Origin: Ectobius pallidus
Lineage: Eukaryota > Arthropoda > Insecta > Blattodea > Ectobiidae
DNA: 64,000 bases
Reading direction: 5' to 3'
NCBI GenBank assembly: GCA_964059195.1
Contig: CAXKWD010000011.1
Span: 12,742,451-12,806,450 of the forward strand
Shown here in pieces: positions 34,274-45,869 of the stretch. Both the position numbers and the translations under genes were made by a program. The notes beneath the pieces are model-generated. The model worked only from the letters and a program-made list of their open reading frames with translations. It searched no databases and was not told the DNA's origin. The number at the start of each line of letters is the position of its first letter. The stretch's first letter is position 1.

Positions 34274-35391
34274 TATATTATAAAGAAAATATCTCACGTA
34301 CGGAATTGCAAGAAAACGAGTTTAAAATTGTACCCTACTGAGATCTAAAATATATGTCATTTACTTGAGTTCCAGGTAGCGAAGAGACGTACAGTTATGC
34401 AGGCATGCAGAGAACGGTTAACAGGAACATTACCGTATAAAAAATGAAACTAGTTTATATTCATCAAAGGTCAAAATTTCACTATACCCCGCCACAAAAA
34501 AAAGAAACATTTTACTATACCACTTGAGCCTACATTAGCATAGAGTAATTTATGTTTTCAGTTTTGAACAAGCCGCCTCTGATGAATGTTTGTGCAAACA
34601 TTGGATATGGGTGTTTCCAATGTCGTCCATTGTATTGCAGCGCGGCGGTATGTCTATGGTTACTCTTCCAATCCATCTGCCTTGACTAACTCGTCATTAG
34701 AGAGGACACACAAGGGTAAAGAGTTGGGTACCAATTTAGCTTCAGTTTCCACTAGCTTTGAATGTCACTACTGTAGGGGGAATGTTATTCCGTGGGATTA
34801 CACTGCCGTATGTGCTTTTCCAATCCTCGCTGTTAAATTTTGGTCCTTTTACTTGTTCGCATGTAATAGACGGCAAGGACGTATGATTGTAAGGGATAAT
34901 CACATTTGGAGACTAGAAAGTCTATATCTTAGGTACAACCAAGATTTTTTAACCCTCCACGTACGTTTCTCGTATACCTAACTGTAACAACAACAACAAA
35001 CTGAATTTGAATATGATATTTATCTGAAAAATCAACTGTAAATACTGTAAATAACACATGTATTGTAACTAAATAATGGGGCATGTGGATAATTGAATAA
35101 AAAAAAACAAAATAAAAAAAAAATAAAAAAAAAACAAACAAACAAACAAATAAACAAACAAACAAAAAAGTGTCTGGTGTCTGGCCTCTCAACCTTCGAA
35201 CTAGAAGTTTCTCAACGGTCATTAAATTTTATGACGTTTTGACAGAGAAATTGCTATATTTATACTTCAATCACGTTCATTCTTTTTTATTATCATTTTA
35301 ATACTTTTAGAAGATTCGTATTAGAGTTTGCCGGGTAAAGAAATGGGCTGAATGTATAATTTCTTCTATACCGGAGACAAGCTAAGAAAGA
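34274..35391. other. no recognised gene; A-rich simple repeat at about 35,099-35,166
   Basis: A 131-codon plus-strand frame at 34,586-34,981 contains CHYCRGNVIPWDY and FWSFYLFAC but resembles no family I know. I give it little weight as a gene. The A-rich/(CAAA)n tract near 35,099-35,166 could be a retroposon tail. Confidence 0.35.
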
Positions 35392-35495
35392 AACCTGAAG
35401 TAAACCAGTATGTCTGTCTCACTCTTAAGTCATACGAGTAATGTGCTAGAGTAAGACAGATATAGTTTTGTTTTTCCTTCAGGTTTACTTCTTAG
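35392..35495. repeat. imperfect hairpin of about 100 bp
   Basis: CTAAGAAAGAAACCTGAAG at the left faces CTTCAGGTTTACTTCTTAG at the right, with a second matched pair (TGTCTGTCTCACTCT / AGAGTAAGACAGATA) inside. A small foldback or decayed MITE. Confidence 0.6.
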
Positions 35496-35619
35496 AAAGG
35501 CCAGATTTACATCTTATGTACAGTACATTTAAAGGATACGGTATCCTGAGTTGAAATGATGTTCCTCTTGGTAAAAAACACTTTTAACTTTAACAGCAAA
35601 AAATCATAATGGTGTAAAG

Positions 35620-36078
35620 TAGGGATGGGTCCTCGATACTTTCGATACCTCGATGCTCTCGATACTTGCATGGTATCGGCATCGAACGATACTTCAGAAA
35701 ACTCGCTCGATACTTTTTCGATACTTTTGTAATTCTGAAATTCTGCAATTAAGTGAGAATGCTAGTATTTTTTAACAAAAACTTGTAAGTGGACTGTTTA
35801 AAAAACTAATTTTAGTTTTAATGTAGAGTTTAAAAATAATTATAGGCTACTGATGATATTAAATTTTGTCTCATTAAATGTGCAGACTTAATTAATTTAG
35901 TTGGTATTACACAGTTCTCTCAAATTTTAATTTTTAATGTTCCTATTTATCGAAACTGGAAATGTTGAAGGAATCGAGTATCGAAGTATCGAGTATCGAA
36001 GTATCGAGTATCGAAGAAAAATCATGTATCGGTATCGAGTATCGAGTATCGAGAAAATCTGGTATCGACCCATCCCTA
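35620..36078. mobile_element. non-autonomous hAT-type element (family H4) with CGATAC repeats
   Basis: Perfect 8-bp duplications GTGTAAAG lie at 35,612-35,619 and 36,079-36,086. The ends are TAGGGATGGGTC and GACCCATCCCTA. Next to both ends lie dense arrays of CGATAC / GTATCGA words in inverse orientation, about 80-100 bp each, most likely subterminal transposase-binding arrays. The right array contains an exact short tandem of ATCGAGTATCGAAGT. No coding capacity. Confidence 0.94.
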
Positions 36079-36140
36079 GTGTAAAGACTTCCTCCACCAA
36101 ATGTCATACAGTTATAACTACAGAGCACATTCCGGTTACA

Positions 36141-36178
36141 TAAGGACGAATATATATATATATATATATTCGTCCTTA
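36141..36178. repeat. perfect 38-bp palindrome
   Basis: TAAGGACGAA and TTCGTCCTTA flank an 18-base TA tract, giving a fully self-complementary 38-mer. Confidence 0.95.
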
Positions 36179-36599
36179 GGACAGTATATCGACTGTAAAC
36201 ACAAGCAGCACATGCGGTCATTTTCCAAGCAAGTCATAAATAAAACAATCATTGGTGGTACAGTTGTTTTAGACTTGTGTTTCACGAATGTGCATTACAA
36301 TCTAATACACTAAATTATAAATTGAAACTATATAATAAATTACGGGCGTCGGAAACTGCACACCAAATGTTTTTACCTGGTTTCTGGTCATACGGAAACG
36401 GCACGCAATTTTCTGCCTCGATTATGGTCAGATGGAAAATGCATTATTACGAAGTTATTAGAAAACACGTTGTGTATAACCATGTGATTGAAATAAAATT
36501 TCGCCAAATTTATTGACATAAACCCAAAACATTAAATTAATTGTCTGTACAAATAACACGTTGTTGAACAAAATTAATTATAAAATGTAAAAAAAAGTT

Positions 36600-37195
36600 C
36601 TGCCATAGTGGAAGGGTATTATGTAATCTGCGCCACGGTTGACACCGAATTTGAAATAAAATAAAAATGAGATATGTAAACTGCGCCACGAATATATGTA
36701 GGTTGCGGCAGTAGTTATAGGCAAACAAAGGTTATACCTAATATGTGAATGTTTTTTTCTATTCAGTAACAATTTTTTACACATGAGGTGATGGGAGAGA
36801 ACAATATATAAACAATGAAATATCCCGTTTTGATTTTATTAAGAAGGCGTCATATGAGAACAAAGTCCTCATGCAAAAAATTAGGGTAGTGTTTTTTAAC
36901 AATTGTATAAGTGCCGAAGCGTTCATGCAAAAGCAATTAGGGTATTGTTTTTAACATTTTTTTTTAAGACAAAGCTTCTAAGCCTAACATTTTAACCACA
37001 TCTATGGAATTTCATAGCCAGTCCTGAGTCTGGAGAAGTGGGAAGGAAAATGTTAGTGCGTTAGTATGACGGTGACGCCATTTAAATGTCGGTGGCGCAG
37101 TTTACATGTGTCGGTGGCGCAGTTTACATATGTCGGTGACGCAGTTTACATCGTGTAGGTTGGGGAAAAGGTAGAAGTGGCGCCGATTACCTTTT
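36600..37195. repeat. clustered 'GGCGCAGTTTACAT' units in inverted arrangement
   Basis: At 37,087-37,151 there are three near-identical units of about 22 bp (GTCGGTGGCGCAGTTTACAT). At 36,611-36,695 the reverse-complement words (ATGTAATCTGCGCCACGG and ATGTAAACTGCGCCACG) occur, and a related CGGTGACGCC unit lies near 37,070. The layout suggests subterminal repeats of an element bounded near 36,605 and 37,190, but I found no clean ends. Confidence 0.6.
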
Positions 37196-37940
37196 CCCAG
37201 TAGAAGAAGGTAAGAATTTTTCCATGACAGAGGCAGCATTTCCACGCTGAATTGCAAGATTTTTTTTTTTTTGCTAATTATTTTATTCGATAATGTCAAC
37301 CACATGGTTATCAAAGCAGGTACGAACAGAAAAGCATGGATGATGTTAATACTAAGCCATCAACACTTTTTCATGCTGTTTGTCAAATCTTGCTTACAGA
37401 AAACCCAGAAGCGCGTGATACATCTCATGAGAAAGGTAATTTGTACAGATCGCGGAGAAAATGTCACCCAGCATTACCTGAATTAAACCGGAAGTTTATT
37501 ATTATAGATTGGATCATTTAAACTTTTGAATCAGTGTGCAGTATCCGGATGGGATTAGCGGGACCCTCAAAAAACGGTATGCAGTTTTCCGGATCTAAAC
37601 GTGCAGTTTCCGCTCACCCATAAAATGTACTACACAACATATTAAACATTTAACATCAATAGTGTTTCAGTTTTGGATTTATAAGCATAATACTTTTAAA
37701 GTGTTTGTACTAGGACATTGACGGTTAACATAATACTGCACCTATTTACTAAATAGCTGTAGTAAAAACTGCATGTGGACAATCCATTTAGAACATCTTC
37801 AGAGCATTTTACTAAATAATTTATAAAATTAGTGATAAATTTACGACGTACGCGATTTATCTCATTAAACTTTTGACAACGAAATTTATAATTTTTGTTT
37901 ACGTTCACATGAAATGATTTACACCTTAAGTATCATCAAG
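37196..37940. other. no gene seen
   Basis: Short open frames at 37,271-37,521 on two frames carry no known domain. Confidence 0.35.
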
Positions 37941-38125
37941 TTTGTGTACTTTTTAAATGTAATTTAACTTTAGAAATAAAATGAGGGACTCATAGGCCAT
38001 CACTTTTTATTTATTTTTTATTATTCATAATCAACTGTTGTACTTTTTAAAGTAATTTAACTTTACAAATTAAATAGGGGACTCAAAGGCCATCATTTTA
38101 AATTTTTGTTTATTATTCATAAATA
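37941..38125 (+). repeat. two-unit tandem duplication of about 90 bp
   Basis: The block GTACTTTTTAAA, AATTTAACTTTA, GGGACTCA, AGGCCATCA and TTATTATTCATAA occurs twice in succession with small differences. Confidence 0.8.
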
Positions 38126-38869
38126 CTTGGAATGAAAATCATGCTTACCAAATATGGATACAGCTTTAAAATATTTCCGGCAAAATAAATATATTGAAAA
38201 AACGAATTTTCTTATGAGCTTAAGAAGCACTTTCTGGTAATTTCAGGGACCGAGCAATTTATGTGTCAATTTTAATTAAAGTGCATTATTATTTGATTTC
38301 CAATTAATCTGAAATATTCCGTTTATTTTTAATTAAAAAATTCTATTACCTGTTATCACGGGATTTATCCTTAGTATTTATGGTTAGACGCCTTTCTTTT
38401 CACAAAAAGTTCATCCTTATTTCAATAAGATATAATGTATCTATTATGTTTTCTATATGAAATATAAGAATTTGTAACAAGCATCAGCTTTTAAGTGAAG
38501 AGATAAAGAACAAAGAACAGGAAAATGTAATTTGAGTTAAATGTAAAGAAATATTTAATTGTGGAAATAAGCAGGTGCGAGTTTCATTACATAATTGGCA
38601 CCTCTAGTTAGGGATAGGCAGTGATAAAATATCCGAACGCCATTACAAGATGATCACATCTGATCACTCGTCGTAGGTGATTTACGTTTTCTTTTTCGCT
38701 TTCTGCCAGGGTCTGTTCCGAATATATTAAATTTGAAATTGATTTTTCGCAGTGACAAGCATGAGTCAATTGACTTTGATATCACATTAAGTTGATTACT
38801 TGAAAGCTCTATTTCTAAAATTGAAGATTTGGTAGCAGAATATTAAATCCTTCAGTAATGCAAGCAATA
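38126..38869. other. no gene seen
   Basis: AT-rich interval with no recognised feature. Confidence 0.4.
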
Positions 38870-39413
38870 CAGTGAAACCTCTCTTAACGGACACCCCTTC
38901 ATAGCGGACACCTCTTCTTTACGGATGATTTTTCTGGTCCCTAGGTCACTATAATGAAACTTCATAATAATTAACCCCTCTAAGACGGACACCCTATATT
39001 ACGTACACGGACACAAAAAATCCACTTAAAAAGCCTCTTCAAACCTCTCTTAACGAACACTTGACGAGAAAATCATATATGTACAGTATACTGTACTGTA
39101 TTGTACTGAATTTGTTTTCTTCTTCTGTTGACTTAGTTTTGACGCAGATTGTAGTTCTTGGAATATAGGCCTAAAGGGGACTACTGTATAGTGTTCGGGA
39201 TTTTTGCAAAATGTAGGCCTACAGCATAACATATATGTGTAATGGATTAGTGTAAACTAAAGATATTTTCATTTACTGTATAACACTCTCATGCGAGTAG
39301 TGTACTGTAGATTATTTTACTCCAGAATTTTTTAACCTCTCTAGAGCGGACACCCCTCTATAGCGGACGATTTTTACGGTCCCGGACGTGTCCGTTATAG
39401 AGAGGTTTCACTG
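38870..39413. mobile_element. non-autonomous pogo/Tigger-type element
   Basis: The ends read CAGTGAAACCTCTCTTAACG with GACACC and, inward from the right, CAGTGAAACCTCTCTATAAC with GGACACG. Both are flanked by TA. The terminal 'CAGT..AACCTCT.TATAACG' style is typical of pogo/Tigger. Further internal copies of the GCGGACACCCCT word form subterminal repeats. No transposase frame. Confidence 0.9.
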
Positions 39414-40375
39414 TATTTACATATCCTTACATACTTATTTACGTATCCTTAAACATGTATTTTGTTAGATCTTTAGAGGGGAATGTCTGGAATTTCACTG
39501 TTTTTCGTCTTCGTTATATTTTTGTATTCTTCTGCTGACAGTAAAATCCTTCTTTCAACTCTTCCCTTCCCTTTGTCCACTAGCTCCTGTTTATCTTTCC
39601 GCTTGTTCCTCTCTCAACAAATCTGGCTGACGTTAATTTAAACTGTTGACGCATCTGCGTACTCCTTCGCGGATCTCATTAAGTTGATTTGTTATTTCGC
39701 AAGCAGTTCTTGCGGCATCTCTATTCATGCACAGCATGGTCTTCTTGTCCTGTGTTAGGACTTGAAAACAGAAATAATGGAAATAATCAGCGCATAAACG
39801 CAGTACTGACGTATATGAACAATATGGCTTTCTCATTTCCGATACAATTTGCCTCTACTGCGGGGCTTTAAATTCTGGAATACTCCTCTAATGAAGGTGC
39901 CCGCTAGGATAATTTAGAATCTACTTTTACTGCGTTAATTGGGACAACCGTGGAGTTAAATAACTCAGCAGAATCTTGACGCGTGTAGTTAATATTCATT
40001 AGAGTCTCCAAAATTCTACTAAAACCGAAAAAAAAGAAACAATAAGTCAATAACTTATTATGATACTGTCGTATCTACAAAGAATGTAAGTTATAAAACG
40101 CAAGTTTATAAAGAAGAATCTCCAACAATGTGAACAAAAGATGCAAAAGTAAAATTGACGTATTAAAATTATGATCTGAACATGATTTAGGAATTCTAGA
40201 CCCGCCCGGATTTCGTAGTGGGTTTCAATGGGTTTATTCGATTTTTACATACTTTTGTTAATAATGGGGATGTATATCAACATCTCGTGAAGGAAAAAGT
40301 ATTGAACGTTTACTGTGGGGTCATTTTTAGCCGACTGCCAGCCGTTTTAGCCAAACACCTGTTTTCTCATTTCAG
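39414..40375. other. no certain gene; one exon-like minus frame at 39,633-39,765
   Basis: The minus strand at about 39,765-39,633 reads VLTQDKKTMLCMNRDAARTA, then CEITNQLNEIREGVRRCVNS. It is preceded by a T-rich tract ending in CAAG that could serve as a splice acceptor. The text looks protein-like but no family is recognised. It ends at TAA, and a different frame downstream is lysine-rich. It could be a decayed gene fragment or chance. Confidence 0.25.
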
Positions 40376-40812
40376 CGATTTTCTCAAAAAGTTAAAAATA
40401 TTTTTGTATAAAATTTTCACTAAGGCACATGTTACAGATCGCTACAATTTCAGCCCAATTATACCTCTATACAGTATATATAAGCCGGGTAATAAAATGT
40501 TGAAGTCGCAATTTTTAATTGTTTATCTTTCTTGTAAAAAGTTATGAACTGGTTTTTATCGCTTTGGAAATATTTTCTTCGTCTTTTTAGCACTAGCTTA
40601 CGGTACTTTTAGTTTTCCTCATATTTTTCTTTTCATCACCTTAAAATCGAAAACAAAACACTTTTTCACACGTTTTTGCATTTTTCCACAATGATGCGAC
40701 AAAGAGATTTTTTCAAAAACTTACACTATGAATTCATACTATTTTTCTCCTATTTATCGTGTAGAGAAATTTTCAATTTTTAAATAATCTACCTCGCATG
40801 GACTATCTGTGG
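40376..40812 (+). repeat. dispersed repeat D, copy 2
   Basis: Same-orientation diverged copy of 17,692-18,125, sharing the same ordered blocks. Unclassified. Confidence 0.7.
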
Positions 40813-42643
40813 AAGAAATAAAAATGAGCAGGAAAGATGGGACCTTGCAAAATAGGCTACGTGTGGGAACATCATGCGAATGATACAATTGATATGTTTT
40901 TAATTATGACGTAATCAGCACAAAAGTTCTGTCACCTATATCCTATGCGCAACCCACATCTATGCTCATAAATATGTGTTTAATGTACAGTACTAAAACA
41001 CCACTCAAATATTTATTTACCAGCGTACTTTAAATATGGAAGTTTTCACAGAAATTACTTCAAATAGGATCATAGTTTATGTGAGAGGATTTTTAGAGAG
41101 CACGTCATATTTCATATTATGATTAAATATCTGAAACGTGAACACAGCTATAAAAACCCCTACCACCCGCAGGTGTTTCAAGGAATATTAAAGGAAGAGC
41201 ACGAAAACAATAAAAATAAAGCTTACCTGATTTATGCCACTTTTACACCAGAGCCACAACTGATATGCTCTCATATTAAAGCTAAATGCGTGTTCTTAAG
41301 TCTCAGCATTATAATGGACTTGATTCTTGTAATGTTACTCGGAATAAAATACACAACTCTGAGTTTTACTGGAAGAAAGGAGTATAGGCCTACGCCACAA
41401 TAGTGAATTGAGATGTGTGCAATTAAGATATATCAGTTCATTCTTAAATAGAATGTACCTCAGGTAGTTAAAATAACTATTTGTCAAATGAAAATTCCTC
41501 ATAAATACCCACATTCAAAAGCACTAAAAACAGTTCATTTATTGCGCTACAGTAAATTTCCGAATTTATATACTTGAGATAATTGAGCTTTATTTGAGAT
41601 AATTTATATATTGGGATAATATAGAAAAGATATACAAATATATCTAAATATAAACAGTATATTTTCATTTTTTATGAACCCAACTAAAAAGAGTAATGAA
41701 AGTTGTAAGTAACAAATACCAGTAAACATAGCAGATGAGACATACAGACTATTTTTACACTATTGCATACTTACAAACGAATAACGTGTCTACAAAGCGT
41801 CCACCAAAATGTAATTTTAAAATTCCTTGATATTTACCTGAATTCCCTGATCCAAAAACATATTTTTCCCTGACACACGATATATGACAATAAACATCCT
41901 ATCCATTAAAAGCTACTTTGAATACACATTTTTCTTATATTTGATATAGTCTATAAGGAAATAAATGAAAAATTTGATGCTCACTGTACTACAATAGCCT
42001 ACGTTTGTAAGACAAATAAAATTTAATGAATTTGACTCGACTCTCCATACTTAATTTAATAACATACCCAAAATAACTTCAACACACTACATATCCAATA
42101 ATGTACACTAAAACTACAGCTTTCAGTCAGCCGTCCATCCTCAATGCTAATGACGTGTAACTAAAAGAAATCCATTGATGCCAAACATGGTGCGACAACA
42201 CTTAACCGCTAAAGTTGTATTCGAAGTTTTCTCGGGATGTTAAATTTTACATCTTTTAAAAATAAAATTTAAATTCCCTAGAAAACTCACATTTAATTCA
42301 ATATATAGTTACTTATAATTATAAAACGAGTTTACTTGTGATGTTAATATAGACCATATTTAATGACCCCTAATTACCTAATTCAAATTAATATTGTCGG
42401 TAACCTACATTTTAAAATAAACTGTAAAGTTAATAAAGAAGATGGATTTTTTTACTATCTTTCATCAAAGAATGTTATGCTAAGAGGTTACAATTGTTTA
42501 TTTACTGATCACTTTATTTGATCAATATAAGTTACTTTAGATAACATGATGTGTCGAAGATAGAGTTATGTGTTTAATGTGTGTAACGAAAGCATGAAGA
42601 AAATCGTATAAAGAAGTTTAGAAAGGCACGAAATTGAGTTATC
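40813..42643. other. no gene seen
   Basis: The 94-codon frame at 41,119-41,403 (starts MIKYLKREHS) has no recognised domain. The rest is AT-rich and featureless to my reading. Confidence 0.35.
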
Positions 42644-42657
42644 ACCACCACCACCAC

Positions 42658-42719
<62 letters not shown>

Positions 42720-42790
42720 TCAACTCCAGGCAAAGTTGTGAATCACAGCCCACTGAACTATTATTATTATTATTATTAATATTATTATGA
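42644..42790. repeat. (ATT)n microsatellite in two blocks
   Basis: CACCACCACCACT leads into a long ATT run (about 42,657-42,716). After 40 bp of unique sequence, a second short ATT block lies at about 42,761-42,788. Confidence 0.95.
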
Positions 42791-43785
42791 CGTCCCGGAA
42801 TCTCAAGAGTGTTAGGTAGAACGTAATCGCGGTTTCACAAATTATTGTCCCTAAACATTCATACGAGCTAGAGATGGCAAAGTTATGCCTCACAGCCCAC
42901 TGGATGGACCATGGAGATATTTTTTTCCTCCTTGATATAATAAGCTCAGACAGCTTGTCCGCTAAAACTTTGCGTCGAGCATAAAAGTTTTTTTGTTGAG
43001 TATTTTTCCTGAATTTAGATCATGTCTAAAACAAGCCTAATGTACGAAGGAGATTTTCACACACATATGTATGCTTCCTTTCACACATTCTATTTCTTCA
43101 GCGAAATTAAGTGCTATATAAAATGAATTCTTTTGAACTATTCTTATTTCTATCGAAATAAAGAGCAGTGCTTAAAAATATTGCGAGTTCTATGAAGAAA
43201 AGAGGTGAAGAAATTGTAATTGGACCGGATTAATTAGAGCCAAGCAAAAGAGAGATTCAGTTGTGTAGAACTTCCTGAAGGCAAGAAACTTCCAGAGTGT
43301 CTGACATCAGTTCCTGATTGTTCTGTTTGCGTTACAGCTGTGTGTTTGGAGAAAACACAAGGCATTCATTTGATATTTACGCCACATTTACGTGATGGAC
43401 TATGGGTAATTTCACAAATAATGATGATTAGCCAGACCCCTAGGTAGTCTAATAGAGACGATCCCAGCATTGTGGGTTGACGAACTGCTATTATGGAGGC
43501 TGAGACCTGCATATTAACGTGAGCTCCTAACCTAGGTTTGATAATGAGAAATTTGGCTATAGGTTTTTTAAAGTTGGCTTTTATCATTTATTAACACATG
43601 TCTTAATCATTATCATTTTTATATGTGAAGGTGTTATTACTCATTCAGAAATAATCTACATTAATATATTCTAATTCCATTGGGTCTTCTGTGTGATTCA
43701 CTTAAATGAATTAGAGGTAAAGGCAGTGGCCTTCCATCTAAATTCTCACCAGAACTAGGACTGCTTAACATTGTGATAAGCTATG
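42791..43785. other. no gene seen
   Basis: No recognised coding or repeat feature. Confidence 0.4.
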
Positions 43786-44215
43786 AAATAAAATAGATGT
43801 GATACCAGCTGCTCAACGATAATTTATTTTATAATTCGCCGCGTAGGCCTATCGGTGCGCTTGCACAAACTTCAGGGCATCTTTTTTGCTGGTTTGGAGT
43901 TCCAACAACTAAAACCAAAACTGCATTTTGTTACATTTATAAAAATACAATAGAATTCACAAAAGCTCATAAAAGCACTATCACCTAATTGTCTTCTGTG
44001 CCTTCGGTGATGGTGCTATTGTGACCGTTTGTGAATTTTATCTTATTTATAAATGTGACAAAATGCAGTTTTGGTTTTAATTCTTGGAACTCCAAACCAG
44101 CAGAAAAAATGCCCTGAAGATCGTGCAAGCGCACCGAAAGGCATAGGTGGCAAATTATAAAATAAATTATCGTTGAGCAGCTGGTATCACATTTATTTTA
44201 TTGCATCGATCGAGC
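43786..44215. repeat. foldback with about 200-bp arms and possible degenerate hammerhead-like blocks
   Basis: The arms 43,786-43,990 and 44,010-44,215 are inverted copies (AAATAGATGTGATACCAGCT, GCTCAACGATAATTTATTTT, GGTTTGGAGTTCCAA, AAAACTGCATTTTGT). In the plus-strand reading of the right arm, CCCTGAAGAT is followed by a GTGC-AAGC-GCAC hairpin and CGAAA. This is the same layout as the hammerhead-like cores elsewhere, including the extra T. Stem III and stem I do not close properly, so any ribozyme is decayed. Confidence 0.65.
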
Positions 44216-44639
44216 TCAACAGTAACTGACACGTATTTTAATAATTGTGATCAGCTGGTAAGAGTTATGACCACTTATCATAAAGCCCCTCATTTATAGT
44301 CTATTCTTAACTGTCTGATTTAAATAGAGGTTAACATGTTGGCCTACCGTCGAGTGCATGGACATTTTCTGATGGTCCTGGATTCTTTTAGGGCCGATTG
44401 TATAAACATCACTGACTGGAGATCAATTATGATCTAAGTTCAGAAAATGATCTGAGTTCAGGCTCGAGTCGTATTGTATAACAATGATCTAAGATCAACT
44501 AATTGAAGTTCAATTTTGATCCTAGTTCATACATGAACGCTTGGCAACATCGCAGAAACAGCTGAGTATCGCGAAGCGAGACCATTGTTACTCTTGTTTT
44601 CCTTCGTACTCAGACCGTGTGCTATGCGAAATGAAGGGA

Positions 44640-44815
44640 AAATATGATGGAAATTAAGCAGAAAAAGGATCGTTCCTTAATTTTTCCAAGGAGGACAAGG
44701 ATGTATTGATTGAAATTGTCTTGGGAAATCTAAAAAGACGGAAGCGATAACATCCGTGCAAGAGCAAAATGCGATGACAAATGTTCTGGTAATTTCATTT
44801 CTGGCGATATAAATG
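44640..44815 (+). pseudogene. Myb/SANT-like DNA-binding domain remnant of a Harbinger element
   Basis: One plus frame (from 44,679) reads NFSKEDKDVLIEIVLGNLK. One base along, the text continues KKTEAITSVQEQNAMTNVLVISF. Joined, this gives the usual layout of Harbinger-encoded Myb/SANT-like proteins: a 'F(T/S)xxExxxLxxxV' helix, then 'NKKTDA.....K..AW..I...FN'. The protein normally accompanies the transposase and helps it bind element ends. Here a frameshift and missing upstream start make it dead. The canonical tryptophan of 'AW' is M in this copy. Its position inside a TTA-flanked element supports the assignment. Confidence 0.68.
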
Positions 44816-45279
44816 GGCTTAACATTTTCACGGCTAAGGACGTATAAATGTTTCGTCTCATGAATTGTATGAAAGCCGAGAAGTAAAATTTGAGGATTTT
44901 TTTGTGCATCGGTTATGTTTGTCATTCATGGAAACCAGGTAGCCTATTCCACTGAATTTCTCTCTATCGATTTTAAACTTAATAGCCCACTGAAGTTTTT
45001 ACCTCATGACTGCCTTATTACAATGTAAAATATCAATTCTGAAAGAGTTAATAGGTCACATAAAAAAAGATAACGAAGAAAGCATTTGGGGAAAATCCAA
45101 AAACAGGTCGCCCCTTAAGATCCTCCCACGCGAGATTTCCTTGTAGTTCTACCATAGTCGCCATAGTCTCGTTTAGCAGCATTGAAAATATGGAAAATTT
45201 TTATTTTCCCCCCTTTCCGCTATTCAAACTCTTTTCTCCTGTACCCTACCTACCTATTCCTACAATAAAGATTTTAGAC

Positions 45280-45345
45280 TTAAGGAGATTCGAACACGGG
45301 ACCACTAGCATGATAACCAGTCGTTTTACCACTACGCCACAGAAT
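45280..45345 (-). tRNA. tRNA-like segment (SINE head or tRNA pseudogene) inside the Harbinger element
   Basis: The minus strand has an A box TGGCGTAGTGGTAAAACG, an anticodon-arm-like ACTGGTTATCATGCTAGT and a B box GTGTTCGAATCTCC. The acceptor stem does not pair, so it is not a functional tRNA. It was probably acquired by insertion of a SINE. Confidence 0.5.
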
Positions 45346-45869
45346 GAACGTTGGGGCGAGAAGCGAGAATTCCTCTATTTAACGTGAGGGATCTGCATGA
45401 AATGGCGAAGATTGATAATTTCGTATTAGTTGCAATTGTGGTGCAAGGGTTATTTTCGTATTATAGTAATTAGTGCAACATAATAATAACGTACAGGTTA
45501 TGCTGTAGAGTTATGTTACACGGCATTATAAGGAGCCTAAAACATAGCCTATATACGCACAACTACGTTATAGGTAGAAATGTATGAAGTTTTCTTTTGT
45601 GTATTTTCTTTATATTTATCGTAACCACACAGGTAGGCCTAATATTATGTTTATAATGAGCTAATCTTATGTCTCAAATATGAAAACAGCCCCTTGAACT
45701 GAGATCAACTAGTTTGATCGGAGAAATTTCTCCAGTCAAAATTGATCCTAGTTCAGTGCGAATTGATCTCAGATTAGCGTTTATACAACAAAAATTTCCG
45801 AGTTCAGCGTGAACTGAGATCAATTTGGTCTCTGATCCAAGATCAAACTGTTTATACAATCGGCCCTTA

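Larger units (their letters stand above)
44391..45866 (+). mobile_element. PIF/Harbinger-type element with broken Myb/SANT-like gene
   Basis: TTA flanks both sides (44,388-44,390 and 45,867-45,869). The ends GGGCCGATTGTATAAACA and, from the right, GGGCCGATTGTATAAACA are exact inverted repeats. Many GATCAA / TTGATC and GAGTTCA words next to each end are probable subterminal binding repeats. The 1476-bp body retains part of the second Harbinger gene but no DDE transposase. Confidence 0.93.

Noticed and set aside
33934..34341. 135-codon frame with QEENISNISC text
   Set aside because: Lies in the arm of a TA-flanked foldback; the opposite arm gives a matching frame on the other strand.
34586..34981. 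131-codon frame containing CHYCRGNVIPWDY
   Set aside because: No recognisable family, no supporting context and no codon bias that I can judge; kept only as unassigned sequence.
35099..35166. Poly(A) tail proving a LINE or SINE insertion
   Set aside because: The A-rich/(CAAA)n tract has no recognisable element body next to it.
39633..39836. Exon-like minus frame (CEITNQLNEIREGVRRC)
   Set aside because: Reads like protein and follows a pyrimidine-rich tract, but no family, partner exon or conserved splice donor could be identified.
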